DNA of 64,000 nt. Origin: Haloarcula japonica DSM 6131 (lineage in GTDB: Archaea > Halobacteriota > Halobacteria > Halobacteriales > Haloarculaceae). Positions 24,990 through 33,829 of the stretch are shown one piece after another. A program made the translations under genes and the position numbers. Within the stretch, counting starts at the first letter, position 1; the number at the start of each line of letters is the position of its first letter. Location of the stretch: contig NZ_AOLY01000005.1 of NCBI RefSeq assembly GCF_000336635.1, forward strand, positions 167,758 through 231,757. The letters run 5' to 3'. The notes beneath the pieces are model-generated. The model was not told where the DNA came from and did not search any database. It saw only the letters and a list, made by a program, of their open reading frames with translations.

Positions 24990-25508
24990 ATGCGACGGCA
25001 CCGGATCGGGACGAGCTTGTACGCTGGCGTGCTGTTCGTCGTTCTCGGAACGCTCGCGTGGGCGAGCGGGCAGCCGTTTATTTTCCCGAGTCTCGGTCCA
25101 TCTGCGTTCATCCTCGCGTTTCAGCGGGACGGCGACCGGACGGGGCTGGTCAGCGTCGTCGTGAGCCATCTCATCGGCGGCGTTGCGGGACTGCTCGCGT
25201 ACAGCCTGCTCGCCGGTGGCGTCTCGCTCGTCGCGGACCCGACCGCGTTCTCGATGGCCGGGCTCCGCCTCGTCGCGAGTGCGACGCTCTCGATCGTCGT
25301 GACGAGCTGGGGGATGATTGCATCCGACACAGTACACGCGCCGGCCTGTGCGACGACGCTCATCGTCTCGCTGGGGCTGCTCTCGACGCCGCTGCAGGTC
25401 GCAGTCATCGTCGTCGGTGTCGGCGTCCTCGTCGCGTTCCACGCGCTCGTGCTGTCCGTGTACCACCGAGCGACTGATCCGTCCCGGCCAGGCTCGGTCG
25501 ATGGCTGA
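24990..25508 (+). CDS. HPP family membrane protein
   Basis: 172 residues with four to five membrane segments. The signature PSLGPSAFILAF near residue 36 and the later HAPACATTLIVSLGLLSTP match the HPP family; some plant and cyanobacterial members act in nitrite uptake, but the haloarchaeal role is unproven. It lies next to a fragment of a universal stress protein. Confidence 0.82.
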   Translation: MRRHRIGTSLYAGVLFVVLGTLAWASGQPFIFPSLGPSAFILAFQRDGDRTGLVSVVVSHLIGGVAGLLAYSLLAGGVSLVADPTAFSMAGLRLVASATLSIVVTSWGMIASDTVHAPACATTLIVSLGLLSTPLQVAVIVVGVGVLVAFHALVLSVYHRATDPSRPGSVDG

Positions 25509-25536
25509 TGCGGTCACACAGCCCTCTGTACCGTGC

Positions 25537-25695
25537 TCACTCGTCCGACAACTCGACGGTTATCACCGGCACCGGCGATTCGCGGATGACCGTCTCCGCG
25601 ACGCTCCCGATGAGATAGTGGTCCAGTCCGGTCCGACCGTGGGTTCCCATCACGACGAGGCCCGCGGGAACTTCCGTGACGGCGTCGACGCGCTC
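25537..25695 (-). pseudogene. Truncated universal stress protein (C-terminal third only)
   Basis: The minus strand encodes VDAVTEVPAGLVVMGTHGRTG, then LDHYLIGSVAETVIRESPVPVITVEL, the C-terminal part of UspA including the ATP-binding GxxG-type loop (GTHGRTG). The N-terminal about 85-90 residues, with the DxSxxS/nucleotide half, are missing. Upstream the frame runs into the promoter of the convergent-side dehydrogenase and is not homologous. Length about 50 residues against 140 in intact proteins. Interpreted as a relic. Confidence 0.7.
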
Positions 25696-25700
25696 GGTAG

Positions 25701-26702
<1,002 letters not shown>

Positions 26703-26739
26703 GGGCGGACCGTCCGGGGACTCTCTCTGGCCGCGCCGC

Positions 26740-27375
26740 TCAGGTGCCTTCGACTAACCGTTCTAGCTGCTCGGGCGGCACCGCCCCGCGAGCGGCGTGG
26801 CCGTCGTAGGCGAACGTCGGGACGCCGGTGATGCCCTGTCGCTGGGCCGCGGTGAACTTCTCGCGGACCGCCGACCGGAGGGCATCGTCCGCGAGCGCCG
26901 ACCGGATCTCGTCGCCGTCGATGCCCGCGTCTTCGGCCAGGTCGACAAGCAGGTCTTCGTCACCGATGTCCGCTCCGTCTTGCCACAGCGCCTCGAAGAT
27001 AGATACGTCGAAGGTCAGCCATGTCTCGTAGCCGTAGTGCTCCTTGACGTAGTACGAGGCGATCTGGGCGGGTAGTGAGTCGATGTCGGTGGCGATGTCC
27101 AGATCCATCTCGACGTCGTATTTCGCCTGAAGCCGGCGGACGCTCTCTTTGGCCTGCTCGTAGTAGTCCTCGTCTTTGCCGTCGTCGACAGAGTGGTCGA
27201 TGGAGCCGTCGGGGTTGCGCTTCCCGCTCCGGAGGTCGAAGGGGTGCCAGTCGATCTCTAGGTCGTCCTCGCGCGTCGACTGGTACTGCCTGAGCGATTC
27301 GCGTCCGAGATAACAGAACGGGCAGACGTAGTCCGAAAAGACCGTGATCCGCTCGCTCGACTGTGTCTCACTCAT
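26740..27375 (-). CDS. DsbA-family oxidoreductase (FrnE-like)
   Basis: 211 residues from the ATG at 27375 (MSETQSSERITVFSDY). Active site YVCPFCYLG (CPFC), helical insert, and the C-terminal GITGVPTFAYDG cis-Pro loop, which together mark the FrnE/2-hydroxychromene isomerase-like DsbA branch. No signal peptide, so it is cytoplasmic. Probable thiol oxidoreductase or polyketide-type isomerase. Convergent with the dehydrogenase, 37 nt apart. Confidence 0.88.
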   Translation of the reverse strand: MSETQSSERITVFSDYVCPFCYLGRESLRQYQSTREDDLEIDWHPFDLRSGKRNPDGSIDHSVDDGKDEDYYEQAKESVRRLQAKYDVEMDLDIATDIDSLPAQIASYYVKEHYGYETWLTFDVSIFEALWQDGADIGDEDLLVDLAEDAGIDGDEIRSALADDALRSAVREKFTAAQRQGITGVPTFAYDGHAARGAVPPEQLERLVEGT

Positions 27376-27469
27376 ACGTCCGGGTATGCGTTGCTCGCGG
27401 TTAAACGCGGCCACCGTCTGTGTTAGATGCGTGCACACCCGTCTTGGAGCGTAACTGTCGAGATAGAAC

Positions 27470-27484
27470 TATATCTATATAGAT
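27470..27484 (+). promoter_or_regulatory. AT-rich palindrome, likely promoter of the small ORF/GNAT pair
   Basis: ATCTATATAGAT (27473-27484) is a perfect 12-bp palindrome, and TATATCTATATA (27470-27481) recurs at 28226-28237. Sits about 25 nt before the small ORF start at 27503, the right place for a TATA box. Confidence 0.5.
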
Positions 27485-27502
27485 GTCATAGCAACGGATT
27501 AC

Positions 27503-27634
27503 ATGACAGCCCATCCTTTCGGTACCGACGTGGACGACTCGAACGGAGACGGTCAGTGGATCGCCGGGTCTGCCGTCGAGAGCCACTTCTGTAGACGCGG
27601 TACAGCCGACACTCGGCCCGGAGGGTCGCTGTGA
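27503..27634 (+). CDS. Small ORF (43 aa) overlapping the GNAT start
   Basis: Encodes 43 residues (MTAHPFGTDVDDSNGDG...), with no known domain and one Cys. Its TGA overlaps the GTG of the next gene by 4 nt (GTGA), so coupled translation is likely; this is the main reason to think it is real. A TATA-like palindrome at the expected distance supports it. It could instead be only a leader peptide for the acetyltransferase. Confidence 0.4.
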   Translation: MTAHPFGTDVDDSNGDGQWIAGSAVESHFCRRGTADTRPGGSL

Positions 27635-28197
27635 CGGGACTGTGGCGACTAACGCGAAACCGGTACGGCCGGACCGTCTACGACGCGCTCGACCGGGCCG
27701 GCGTCACGGCGACGTGGATGTACGAGTACACCCGGTCGCTGGCGGACCCGATACCCGACCGGACCGACACCGCGGTCGCCGTCGAACGTTGTTCCCCGGG
27801 TCGTATCGCTTCCCTCGACCCGCCGGTCGAGGACCTCGTCGCGGCTGAGGATATCGTCGCCGCCCTCGCGGACGACGAACCGGTGGGCTACCTGTTCTGT
27901 TCTGTCGGGGCGACACACCACATCGCACCACTCCACCGCCGACTCTCGTTCGACGGCGCGTACCTCAGACGCGTATTCGTCGACCCGGACTATCGGAACC
28001 GCGGCGTGGCAACCGCGATGGTCGCCGCGGCGTGTCGACGCGCGGCAGACGAGAATGCGACGGAAGCGACGGCGCTGGTGGCACTCGACAACCGTCCGTC
28101 CCGGGCGTTGTTCGAGCGGCTCGGATTCCGTGCGACGCGGGCGAGGCGCTACGCCGCCGTCGGTCCGTTCTCGTGGCGGTCGGTCCGCGACCTGTGA
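27631..28197 (+). CDS. GNAT family N-acetyltransferase
   Basis: 188 residues starting with GTG. The acetyl-CoA loop YRNRGVATAMV (the R/QxxGxG/A motif) and the following VALDNRPSRALFERLGFRATRARRY are classic GNAT. The N-terminal 90 residues are less conserved and may be a substrate-binding extension. Substrate unknown. Followed by a strongly AT-rich stretch (28223-28280). Confidence 0.82.
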   Translation: MTGLWRLTRNRYGRTVYDALDRAGVTATWMYEYTRSLADPIPDRTDTAVAVERCSPGRIASLDPPVEDLVAAEDIVAALADDEPVGYLFCSVGATHHIAPLHRRLSFDGAYLRRVFVDPDYRNRGVATAMVAAACRRAADENATEATALVALDNRPSRALFERLGFRATRARRYAAVGPFSWRSVRDL

Positions 28198-28225
28198 AAC
28201 GTCTCTTGACGGCTGCGTAGCCGAA

Positions 28226-28237
28226 TATATCTATATA
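28226..28237 (+). repeat. AT-rich 12-mer repeat after GNAT gene
   Basis: TATATCTATATA, identical to 27470-27481; the two copies flank the small ORF/GNAT pair. Part of a 60-nt AT-rich stretch that also holds TTTATAC (about 28271-28277), the probable promoter of the next operon. Confidence 0.45.
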
Positions 28238-28306
28238 TTTTACTACTAAGTAAATAATTCTCAGGCAAGATTTATACTTTGAACGGGCGAGGTTCGAAAC
28301 GGGTCG

Positions 28307-29005
28307 ATGACCGAGCCATTGCGAGAGGCGATACGGGGCGTCTGGAACCGGGTGGACTTCGCCGACCGACGGGTCTCCGATACGGTCGACCGGACGGACA
28401 TCGTGGGTCGGCTCACCGGTGCCGACTACATCAGCCTCGCGGCCCTGTTCGTGGGGTGGGGGAGCGCGCTCCTGTTCTTTCGTGGGGCACCCAACTGGGG
28501 TCTCATGGTGATGTTCGTCGCGTTCTTCCTGGATAAGGTGGATGGCTGGTACGCACGGCGCACAGGTACCTCGTCCCCGTTTGGCCGGCAGATCGACTCC
28601 TTTATCGACATCTTCGCGTATCTGCTCCCTGCAGCACTGCTGTACCACGTCGCACTTGCGCCGTCACCGGTCGCGAGCCTCGTCGTTGGATTTCTGCTCT
28701 TCGCGTTCGGGGGGCTCCGACTGATCCGACACACCAACGAGGGGTTCGGCTCCGACGGCGGCGACAGCTACTATCACGGGACGACGGTCGTTCACACCAA
28801 CTTACTCGTCGTCGCGAACTACTTCCTCGCGAGCTTCGTCGGACTGTGGAACGGGTGGCTCGCTGGCGTACTCGTGGGAGCCGCCTGCCCCCTGATGGTC
28901 TCTGACTACAAGGCCTACAAGACGGACCTCAGCCACGGCCTGGCCGCCGCTGTCGCGCTGGCGGCGGGTGGACTGGCCCTCGCGATGGAACTCGGATACG
29001 TATGA
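28307..29005 (+). CDS. CDP-alcohol phosphatidyltransferase family enzyme
   Basis: 232 residues with about five to six hydrophobic segments. The complete family motif DGWYARRTGTSSPFG, then QIDSFID matches DG-x2-AR-x8-G-x3-D-x3-D. It would join a CDP-lipid to an alcohol such as serine, inositol phosphate or glycerol phosphate in the membrane. Acceptor not predictable. Overlaps the next gene by 4 nt (ATGA). TATA-like TTTATAC lies 30 nt upstream. Confidence 0.92.
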   Translation: MTEPLREAIRGVWNRVDFADRRVSDTVDRTDIVGRLTGADYISLAALFVGWGSALLFFRGAPNWGLMVMFVAFFLDKVDGWYARRTGTSSPFGRQIDSFIDIFAYLLPAALLYHVALAPSPVASLVVGFLLFAFGGLRLIRHTNEGFGSDGGDSYYHGTTVVHTNLLVVANYFLASFVGLWNGWLAGVLVGAACPLMVSDYKAYKTDLSHGLAAAVALAAGGLALAMELGYV

Positions 29006-29706
29006 CCGGTTTGTCGGGGCTGCCGGGCGACCCTGACGGCCGAACGGTCCACGTTGACACACATCTCCACACGGTCGCCTCCTACGACGGTAACATCATG
29101 CCCGAGACCCTCCTTGCAGGTGCGAAGGCGGCGGGGCTCGATGCAGTCGTGGTAACCGACCACGACACGGTCGAAGGCGCACGGCTCGTCGCCGACCTGG
29201 CCGAGGACGTGCTGGTCGTCGTCGGCTGTGAAGTCTCGACCGCCGACGGCCACTTGCTCGCGCTCGGTGTCGACGCCGCGCCGGAACCGGACAGACCGCT
29301 GGTCGAGACCGCCCGTGACATCCAAGACGGCGGCGGAGTGGCCGTCGTTCCGCACCCGTTCCAGCGGTCGCGCCACGGGGCCAGCCGGGAGGCTATCGAC
29401 GGCGTGGACGGCATCGAGGTGTACAACGCCCACGCGCTGACCAACATCCGGAACAAGCAAGCGGCGCGGTTCGCACGGACAGCGGGCTACCCGGCCTTCG
29501 GCGGGAGCGACGCCCACCGCCCCGGCGGTATCGGCCGCGCAGCGACGACAGTTGCGCTCCGACCCGGCGACCCGCTGACCACCGAGACGCTCCTCGCAGC
29601 GATGCGGGCCGGGCGAACGGCCGCGGTCGGACGCTCCCCGGCACGCTCGCGCTATCTCTCGAAAGTCGTCGAGAACGCCACGCGAAAGACGCTGACGCTG
29701 TTCTGA
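29002..29706 (+). CDS. PHP-domain phosphoesterase
   Basis: 234 residues. Metal ligands: DTHLHTVASYDG (HxH), DHDTVEGA, GCEVST, HPF and the late GSDAHRPG. PHP domains cleave phosphate esters; small stand-alone ones include PolX-like and RNase AM-like enzymes. Cytoplasmic. Middle gene of a three-gene operon with a phosphatidyltransferase and a VTT membrane protein, so a lipid-head-group phosphate is a reasonable but unproven substrate. Confidence 0.88.
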   Translation: MTGLSGLPGDPDGRTVHVDTHLHTVASYDGNIMPETLLAGAKAAGLDAVVVTDHDTVEGARLVADLAEDVLVVVGCEVSTADGHLLALGVDAAPEPDRPLVETARDIQDGGGVAVVPHPFQRSRHGASREAIDGVDGIEVYNAHALTNIRNKQAARFARTAGYPAFGGSDAHRPGGIGRAATTVALRPGDPLTTETLLAAMRAGRTAAVGRSPARSRYLSKVVENATRKTLTLF

Positions 29707-29708
29707 CC

Positions 29709-30434
29709 GTGGCACCGAACCGACCCGATGACGACCCGACGCGGTTTTTCAGGTCGAAAGCAGCGCGACGGGACGCGATTGCGCGGACGCTGGCGCTGCT
29801 CGGTCTGTTCGTCGCCTTCGCCGTTGGGATTCACGCAGTCGCGCCGCGGCTGCTCGACCCGGTGTGGCTGCGCCGCCAGCTCGCGGCCTTCGGCGCGTTC
29901 GCGCCCCACGCTTTCGTCACCTTGCAGACGCTTCAGGTGCTCCTCGCCCCGATTCCGGGCCAACTCCTCGGCGGCGTCGGGGGCTACCTCTTCGGTGTCC
30001 GGGCCGGGGCGGCCTACAGCCTGCTCGGCGTCTGTCTGGGGAGCGCGGCGGCGTTCTCGCTGGCCCGCCGCTACGGCCGGCCGTACGTCGAACGGGTCAC
30101 GCGGTCGGAAATGCTCGCCCGGTGGGACCGGTTCCTGGCCCAAAACGGCCTGATGGGGCTGTTCGTCCTCTTCCTCCTCCCGACGTTTCCCGACGACCTG
30201 CTCTGTTTCGTTGCCGGTATCTCGGACTTGCGTCTGCGGACCTTCCTCGTGCTCGTCGCTGTTGGTCGAACCCCGTCGTTCCTCGCAGCGGCGTACGCCG
30301 GCGAGCGACTGGACGGCGGCCACGTCGGCACGTTCCTCGCCGTCGTGACGGCACTCACGGCGGTCTCACTCGCCGTCTTCGTCCTGCGGGAACGTGTGGT
30401 CGCCGTGTTCGGTGATCCGGACACGGGCGAGTAA
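29709..30434 (+). CDS. TVP38/TMEM64 (VTT-domain) membrane protein
   Basis: 241 residues, GTG start 2 nt after the PHP stop. About five membrane segments with the VTT signature LLAPIPGQLLGGVGGYLFGVRAGAAYSLLG and the second re-entrant element FLLPTFPDDLLCFVAGIS. Related DedA/VTT proteins include lipid carriers or scramblases. Supports a lipid theme for the operon. Confidence 0.88.
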   Translation: MAPNRPDDDPTRFFRSKAARRDAIARTLALLGLFVAFAVGIHAVAPRLLDPVWLRRQLAAFGAFAPHAFVTLQTLQVLLAPIPGQLLGGVGGYLFGVRAGAAYSLLGVCLGSAAAFSLARRYGRPYVERVTRSEMLARWDRFLAQNGLMGLFVLFLLPTFPDDLLCFVAGISDLRLRTFLVLVAVGRTPSFLAAAYAGERLDGGHVGTFLAVVTALTAVSLAVFVLRERVVAVFGDPDTGE

Positions 30435-30542
30435 TCCGCGGTCTTTTCGGGTGTCCCGCTACCCGAGTATCTCGTCGTGGAGACGGCGCTGTCTGACGCA
30501 GTATTTATGTCTATTGAGCCGAAGGTAGCCGTCAGTACGACA

Positions 30543-31187
30543 ATGATGGCGACGACGCACGCGTTCATGACAGTCGCCGTCGCCGCGCTTGCCATGCCCG
30601 CGCTGTCGGAGTACGCGGCCCCGCCGCTCGTGCTCGCGGCCGCGTTCGTCGGCGGCCTCGCACCCGACTTCGATGTGGTCGCCAGCCACCGGAAGACACT
30701 CCATTTCCCAGTGTACTTCTCGGTCCTGGCGACGGCGCTGCTGGGTGGCGGCCTCGTCACGGGCACGACACCGCTAATACTCGCCGGCGTCGCCGTCGCC
30801 GCGGGGGCCGTCCACTCCCTCTCGGACGTGTTCGCCGGCAGCCCCGAGGCCGAACCGTGGAACCCGACGACGGACATCGCGGTGTACAACCACCTCCTCG
30901 GTCGGTGGCACCGGCCCCGGCGGTACGTCCGCTACTCCGGCGCTCCTGAGGACTTCCTGCTTGCGGCGGCCTGTGCCGCGGTCGCTGTGCTCTCGCCCGC
31001 GACGGGCGTCTGGGCCGACAGCGCCCTCGTCGCCCTGCTTTCGGCCACCGGGCTGTACACCGCCGTGCGCAAGCATCTGGCGTCGATTGCGGCGACGACT
31101 CGGTCGCTTCTCCCGGTCCGTGTCCCGAGCGTTTCCGTGACGGAATCCGAACACGGCGGCTCGACGCTCTCCGTGGAGTTCCGGTAG
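30543..31187 (+). CDS. YdjM-like/DUF457 membrane-bound metal-dependent hydrolase family
   Basis: 214 residues from the ATG at 30543 (MMATTHAFMTVA); the ATG at 30546 is equally good. About five hydrophobic segments. The N-terminal TTHAF His, GGLAPDFDVVASHRKTLHFP and HSLSDVFAG provide the His/Asp residues conserved in the family. Enzymatic activity in this family is inferred, not shown. It has its own leader after the lipid operon. Confidence 0.75.
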   Translation: MMATTHAFMTVAVAALAMPALSEYAAPPLVLAAAFVGGLAPDFDVVASHRKTLHFPVYFSVLATALLGGGLVTGTTPLILAGVAVAAGAVHSLSDVFAGSPEAEPWNPTTDIAVYNHLLGRWHRPRRYVRYSGAPEDFLLAAACAAVAVLSPATGVWADSALVALLSATGLYTAVRKHLASIAATTRSLLPVRVPSVSVTESEHGGSTLSVEFR

Positions 31188-31226
31188 TCCGGGTCCCGTG
31201 CGGGACCGTTTTGAACGCTGCCCGGC

Positions 31227-32588
31227 CTACCTGTTGCTGCCGACTCCCTCTCGGACGCTCTCGACACGCGAGATGAGGGCATCAGCGTCCGCCGCGAACA
31301 GCAGTACGCGCCCGCTGTTCCCCATACTCTCGCGGCCCACGACGGCGACGGGCGGCCCGTCGCTGGTCTCGAAGGCCCGGTCGACGCCCCACTGTGCTGT
31401 GGCGTCGGCGGAAACGGCATCTGGGCGCTCACCGGCGTCATACGAAGCGATAGTGCCGTCCAGCGATTCAAGCGCGTTCTCGACGGTATTGGTCAGTCGG
31501 CAGTCGACCGCGAACCGGATCGATGGGTCGCGTTCCCGGGCGGCCAGCAGGGCGCGAGCAACCGTCGTGGACGCGCCGAAGCGGACCCCGCGGTTCGGCC
31601 GGACGCCGTCCGTCATGCGGGCTATGCGGCCTTCGACGGCGGCGACTGCGTCTGGCCGCTCGGCGTACGGCGTCGCGCCGGCGACGGTCATCCCTCGGTC
31701 GGGGACCAGCGCCGACACGTCACCGTCGACGAGCGCAGACACGGCCCGCTCGACGGCTTCGCTCGTCGGCTGTCGAGCGGCATCGTTTCTCGTCTGGACC
31801 AGGTGCTGGACCGCGCCGGGACCTTCCCCGACGTCGACGTTGTACCGGACTGCGCTCGCAAGCAGATTGATGCCGCTCCCGACCGCCGACGACAGGTCGT
31901 CGCCGTGGGCCAACTGCGTCGCGATGGCCGAGGAGAGCGTACAGCCGGAGCCGTGGGTGGCTTCGGTGTCGATGCGGTCGTGGCGGAACGTCGTCACGCC
32001 GTCCTCGGTCACGAGCGTGTCGACGACGGTGTCACCCGGAACGTGGCCCCCCTTCACGAGCGCGCTGTCGGCCCCCATCTCGATGAGGTCACGGCCCGCC
32101 CGTTCTGCGGTCTTTGGATCGTCGACGTCGCGCCCGGTCAGGACGGCCGCCTCGTCGGCGTTCGGTGTGACGACCGTCGCTTCGGCGATGAGGCTCTCGT
32201 AGGCGTCTTCGGCCTCGGCGGCAAGTAGCCGGTCGCCAGAGGCCGCCACCATCACCGGATCGACGACGAGGTTCGGCAGGTCGGCGGCGTGGGCCACAAC
32301 CAAGTCGATGACCTCGCTCGTCGCGAGCATCCCCGTCTTGACCGCGGCCACGTCGAAGTCTTCGGTGACCGCCTCGATCTGGGCCTCGATCTGTTCAATC
32401 GGGAGCAGATGCTGGCCCTGTACGCCCGTAGTGTTTTGTGCCGTGATACTGGTTATCGCGCTGGTCCCGAAGCCATCACAGGCCTCGATGGTCTTGACGT
32501 CGGCCTGGATACCGGCCCCGCCACCGGAGTCGCTGCCGGCGACGGTCAGCACGACTGGCGGTGTCACTGGGGCGTCCGCTCGTGTCAT
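31227..32588 (-). CDS. thiDN: Bifunctional HMP/HMP-P kinase and thiamine-phosphate synthase (ThiD-ThiN fusion)
   Basis: 453 residues from the ATG at 32588 ([11 protein letters not shown]). N-terminal ThiD (about 10-260): [40 protein letters not shown] with the catalytic GSGC. C-terminal ThiN (about 280-445): [46 protein letters not shown]. Phosphorylates hydroxymethylpyrimidine twice and joins it to the thiazole phosphate. ThiN replaces ThiE in many archaea. No TPP riboswitch features are seen in the 149-nt leader; an inverted repeat lies upstream. Confidence 0.93.
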   Translation of the reverse strand: MTRADAPVTPPVVLTVAGSDSGGGAGIQADVKTIEACDGFGTSAITSITAQNTTGVQGQHLLPIEQIEAQIEAVTEDFDVAAVKTGMLATSEVIDLVVAHAADLPNLVVDPVMVAASGDRLLAAEAEDAYESLIAEATVVTPNADEAAVLTGRDVDDPKTAERAGRDLIEMGADSALVKGGHVPGDTVVDTLVTEDGVTTFRHDRIDTEATHGSGCTLSSAIATQLAHGDDLSSAVGSGINLLASAVRYNVDVGEGPGAVQHLVQTRNDAARQPTSEAVERAVSALVDGDVSALVPDRGMTVAGATPYAERPDAVAAVEGRIARMTDGVRPNRGVRFGASTTVARALLAARERDPSIRFAVDCRLTNTVENALESLDGTIASYDAGERPDAVSADATAQWGVDRAFETSDGPPVAVVGRESMGNSGRVLLFAADADALISRVESVREGVGSNR

Positions 32589-32660
32589 ATCTGATGCCTT
32601 CAGCGGCGGCCACATATCGGTGCTGGTCTCTCAGTCGGACGAAACTATGCGGCCAAATCC

Positions 32661-32679
32661 TAGTATGGTAATAATACTA
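32661..32679. promoter_or_regulatory. AT-rich inverted repeat between thiDN and the next gene
   Basis: TAGTAT (32661-32666) and ATACTA (32674-32679) form a perfect 6-bp dyad in an AT-rich stretch of the divergent gap, followed by another ATACTA. A candidate operator for thiDN or for the small gene at 32738. Confidence 0.35.
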
Positions 32680-32737
32680 CATACTACATCTGAGAAACAT
32701 TTATGTAGCGCTGTGTCGGATGTGCCCTTGTACCACA

Positions 32738-32902
32738 ATGGAACCAGCGTCGCGCGATACTACCGACTCCGACGAGCAGTACGGCAGCTTCACCACTGGC
32801 GGCGGCGACGTCGTCGTCTATGACACCGAGAACCCGACCGCGTGGCTCCAATCGAGCTATGCGGTACAGGTTGGCTGCTCCTCGGAGCGAAAGTCGGCCT
32901 GA
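32738..32902 (+). CDS. Small conserved haloarchaeal protein (54 aa, DUF7331 type)
   Basis: 54 residues from the ATG at 32738 ([16 protein letters not shown]). Conserved features recognisable from haloarchaeal small proteins: [15 protein letters not shown] followed by NPTAWLQS. No domain of known function, no membrane segment, one Cys. A TATA-like CATTTATG (about 32699) lies some 38 nt upstream. Ends 6 nt before the convergent transporter stop. Confidence 0.65.
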   Translation: MEPASRDTTDSDEQYGSFTTGGGDVVVYDTENPTAWLQSSYAVQVGCSSERKSA

Positions 32903-32907
32903 CCTTC

Positions 32908-33780
32908 TTACCCGACCGATATCATCGCGATACCGACGATAGCCAGCCCCGCAGCAGCCAGGCGTGCTCGGAACTGCGCTTCATCGAGCACAATCGCGCC
33001 CAGAATGACGGCGACGATAGCCTGCCCGTTAACGATAGGTGAAACGATACTCGCCGGGAGCAACTGGAAGGACAGTAACACGATGTGGTTCGCGTAGGCG
33101 ACGAACATCGCCGCGACGACGAACTTCGGGAGGTCCCCTCGCCACCCTGGTGGGACCTGGTAACGGAACGCGAGCGGCGTCATCAAGACGGCGATGCCGA
33201 CGGCCATCACTGGGATGTAAGTCGTCGGTTCGATAGCCAGTTCCTGCATCAGCACCCGCTTGCTTACATCGACGAGCGCGAACGCCGCAGCCGACAGTAA
33301 GGCCAGCTGTGCGGGCCGGGACTGCCGGGCCCGTTTGAGCGGGGCCAGTAACGCCGTACCCTGCCAGTTCGCGACGTAGACGGCCGCGGTCGCGACGACG
33401 ACACCACCGACCTGTAGCGGCGAGAGGTGCTGGCCCAGCAGGCCGACTTCCAGCGGCAGGACGAACACGGGAACGATTTTGCTGATTGGCGACACGTAGG
33501 AGACTTCGCCGACGCGGATCGCCCGAAAGAGGGTGAGCAGTCCAACCGCCGTCACCGCCGTCACAGCGAGTATCGACGAGAGGACGTTGATGCGGTTGCC
33601 CGCCGGGAGGAAGGGCTCGTTGCTGACGAAGACGATTGGGAGGTAGACGATGGGGACGATGCTGTATGTAAGCAACAGGAACACCGGCGATGGGTACTCG
33701 GTGAACCACCGCTTCATCACGAACAGGTACACCCCGAATATCAGGGCCGACAGGACGGCGTACGCGATTCCGACGTTCAC
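32908..33780 (-). CDS. EamA/DMT family transporter
   Basis: 290 residues from the GTG at 33780 (start NVGIAYAVLSALIFG); earlier starts would overlap the next gene out of homology. Ten hydrophobic segments in two EamA repeats of five; ends with the usual ARLAAAGLAIVGIAMISVG helix. Predicted metabolite exporter, substrate unknown. Confidence 0.87.
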   Translation of the reverse strand: MNVGIAYAVLSALIFGVYLFVMKRWFTEYPSPVFLLLTYSIVPIVYLPIVFVSNEPFLPAGNRINVLSSILAVTAVTAVGLLTLFRAIRVGEVSYVSPISKIVPVFVLPLEVGLLGQHLSPLQVGGVVVATAAVYVANWQGTALLAPLKRARQSRPAQLALLSAAAFALVDVSKRVLMQELAIEPTTYIPVMAVGIAVLMTPLAFRYQVPPGWRGDLPKFVVAAMFVAYANHIVLLSFQLLPASIVSPIVNGQAIVAVILGAIVLDEAQFRARLAAAGLAIVGIAMISVG

Positions 33781-33829
33781 GGTTGACAACGACTGGCCGA
33801 CCGCAATAACTGTTCCCTTCGGGCTCGTG

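Noticed and set aside
32589-32737. TPP riboswitch before thiDN
   Set aside because: No THI-box-like conserved core is visible; only an AT-rich dyad is present.
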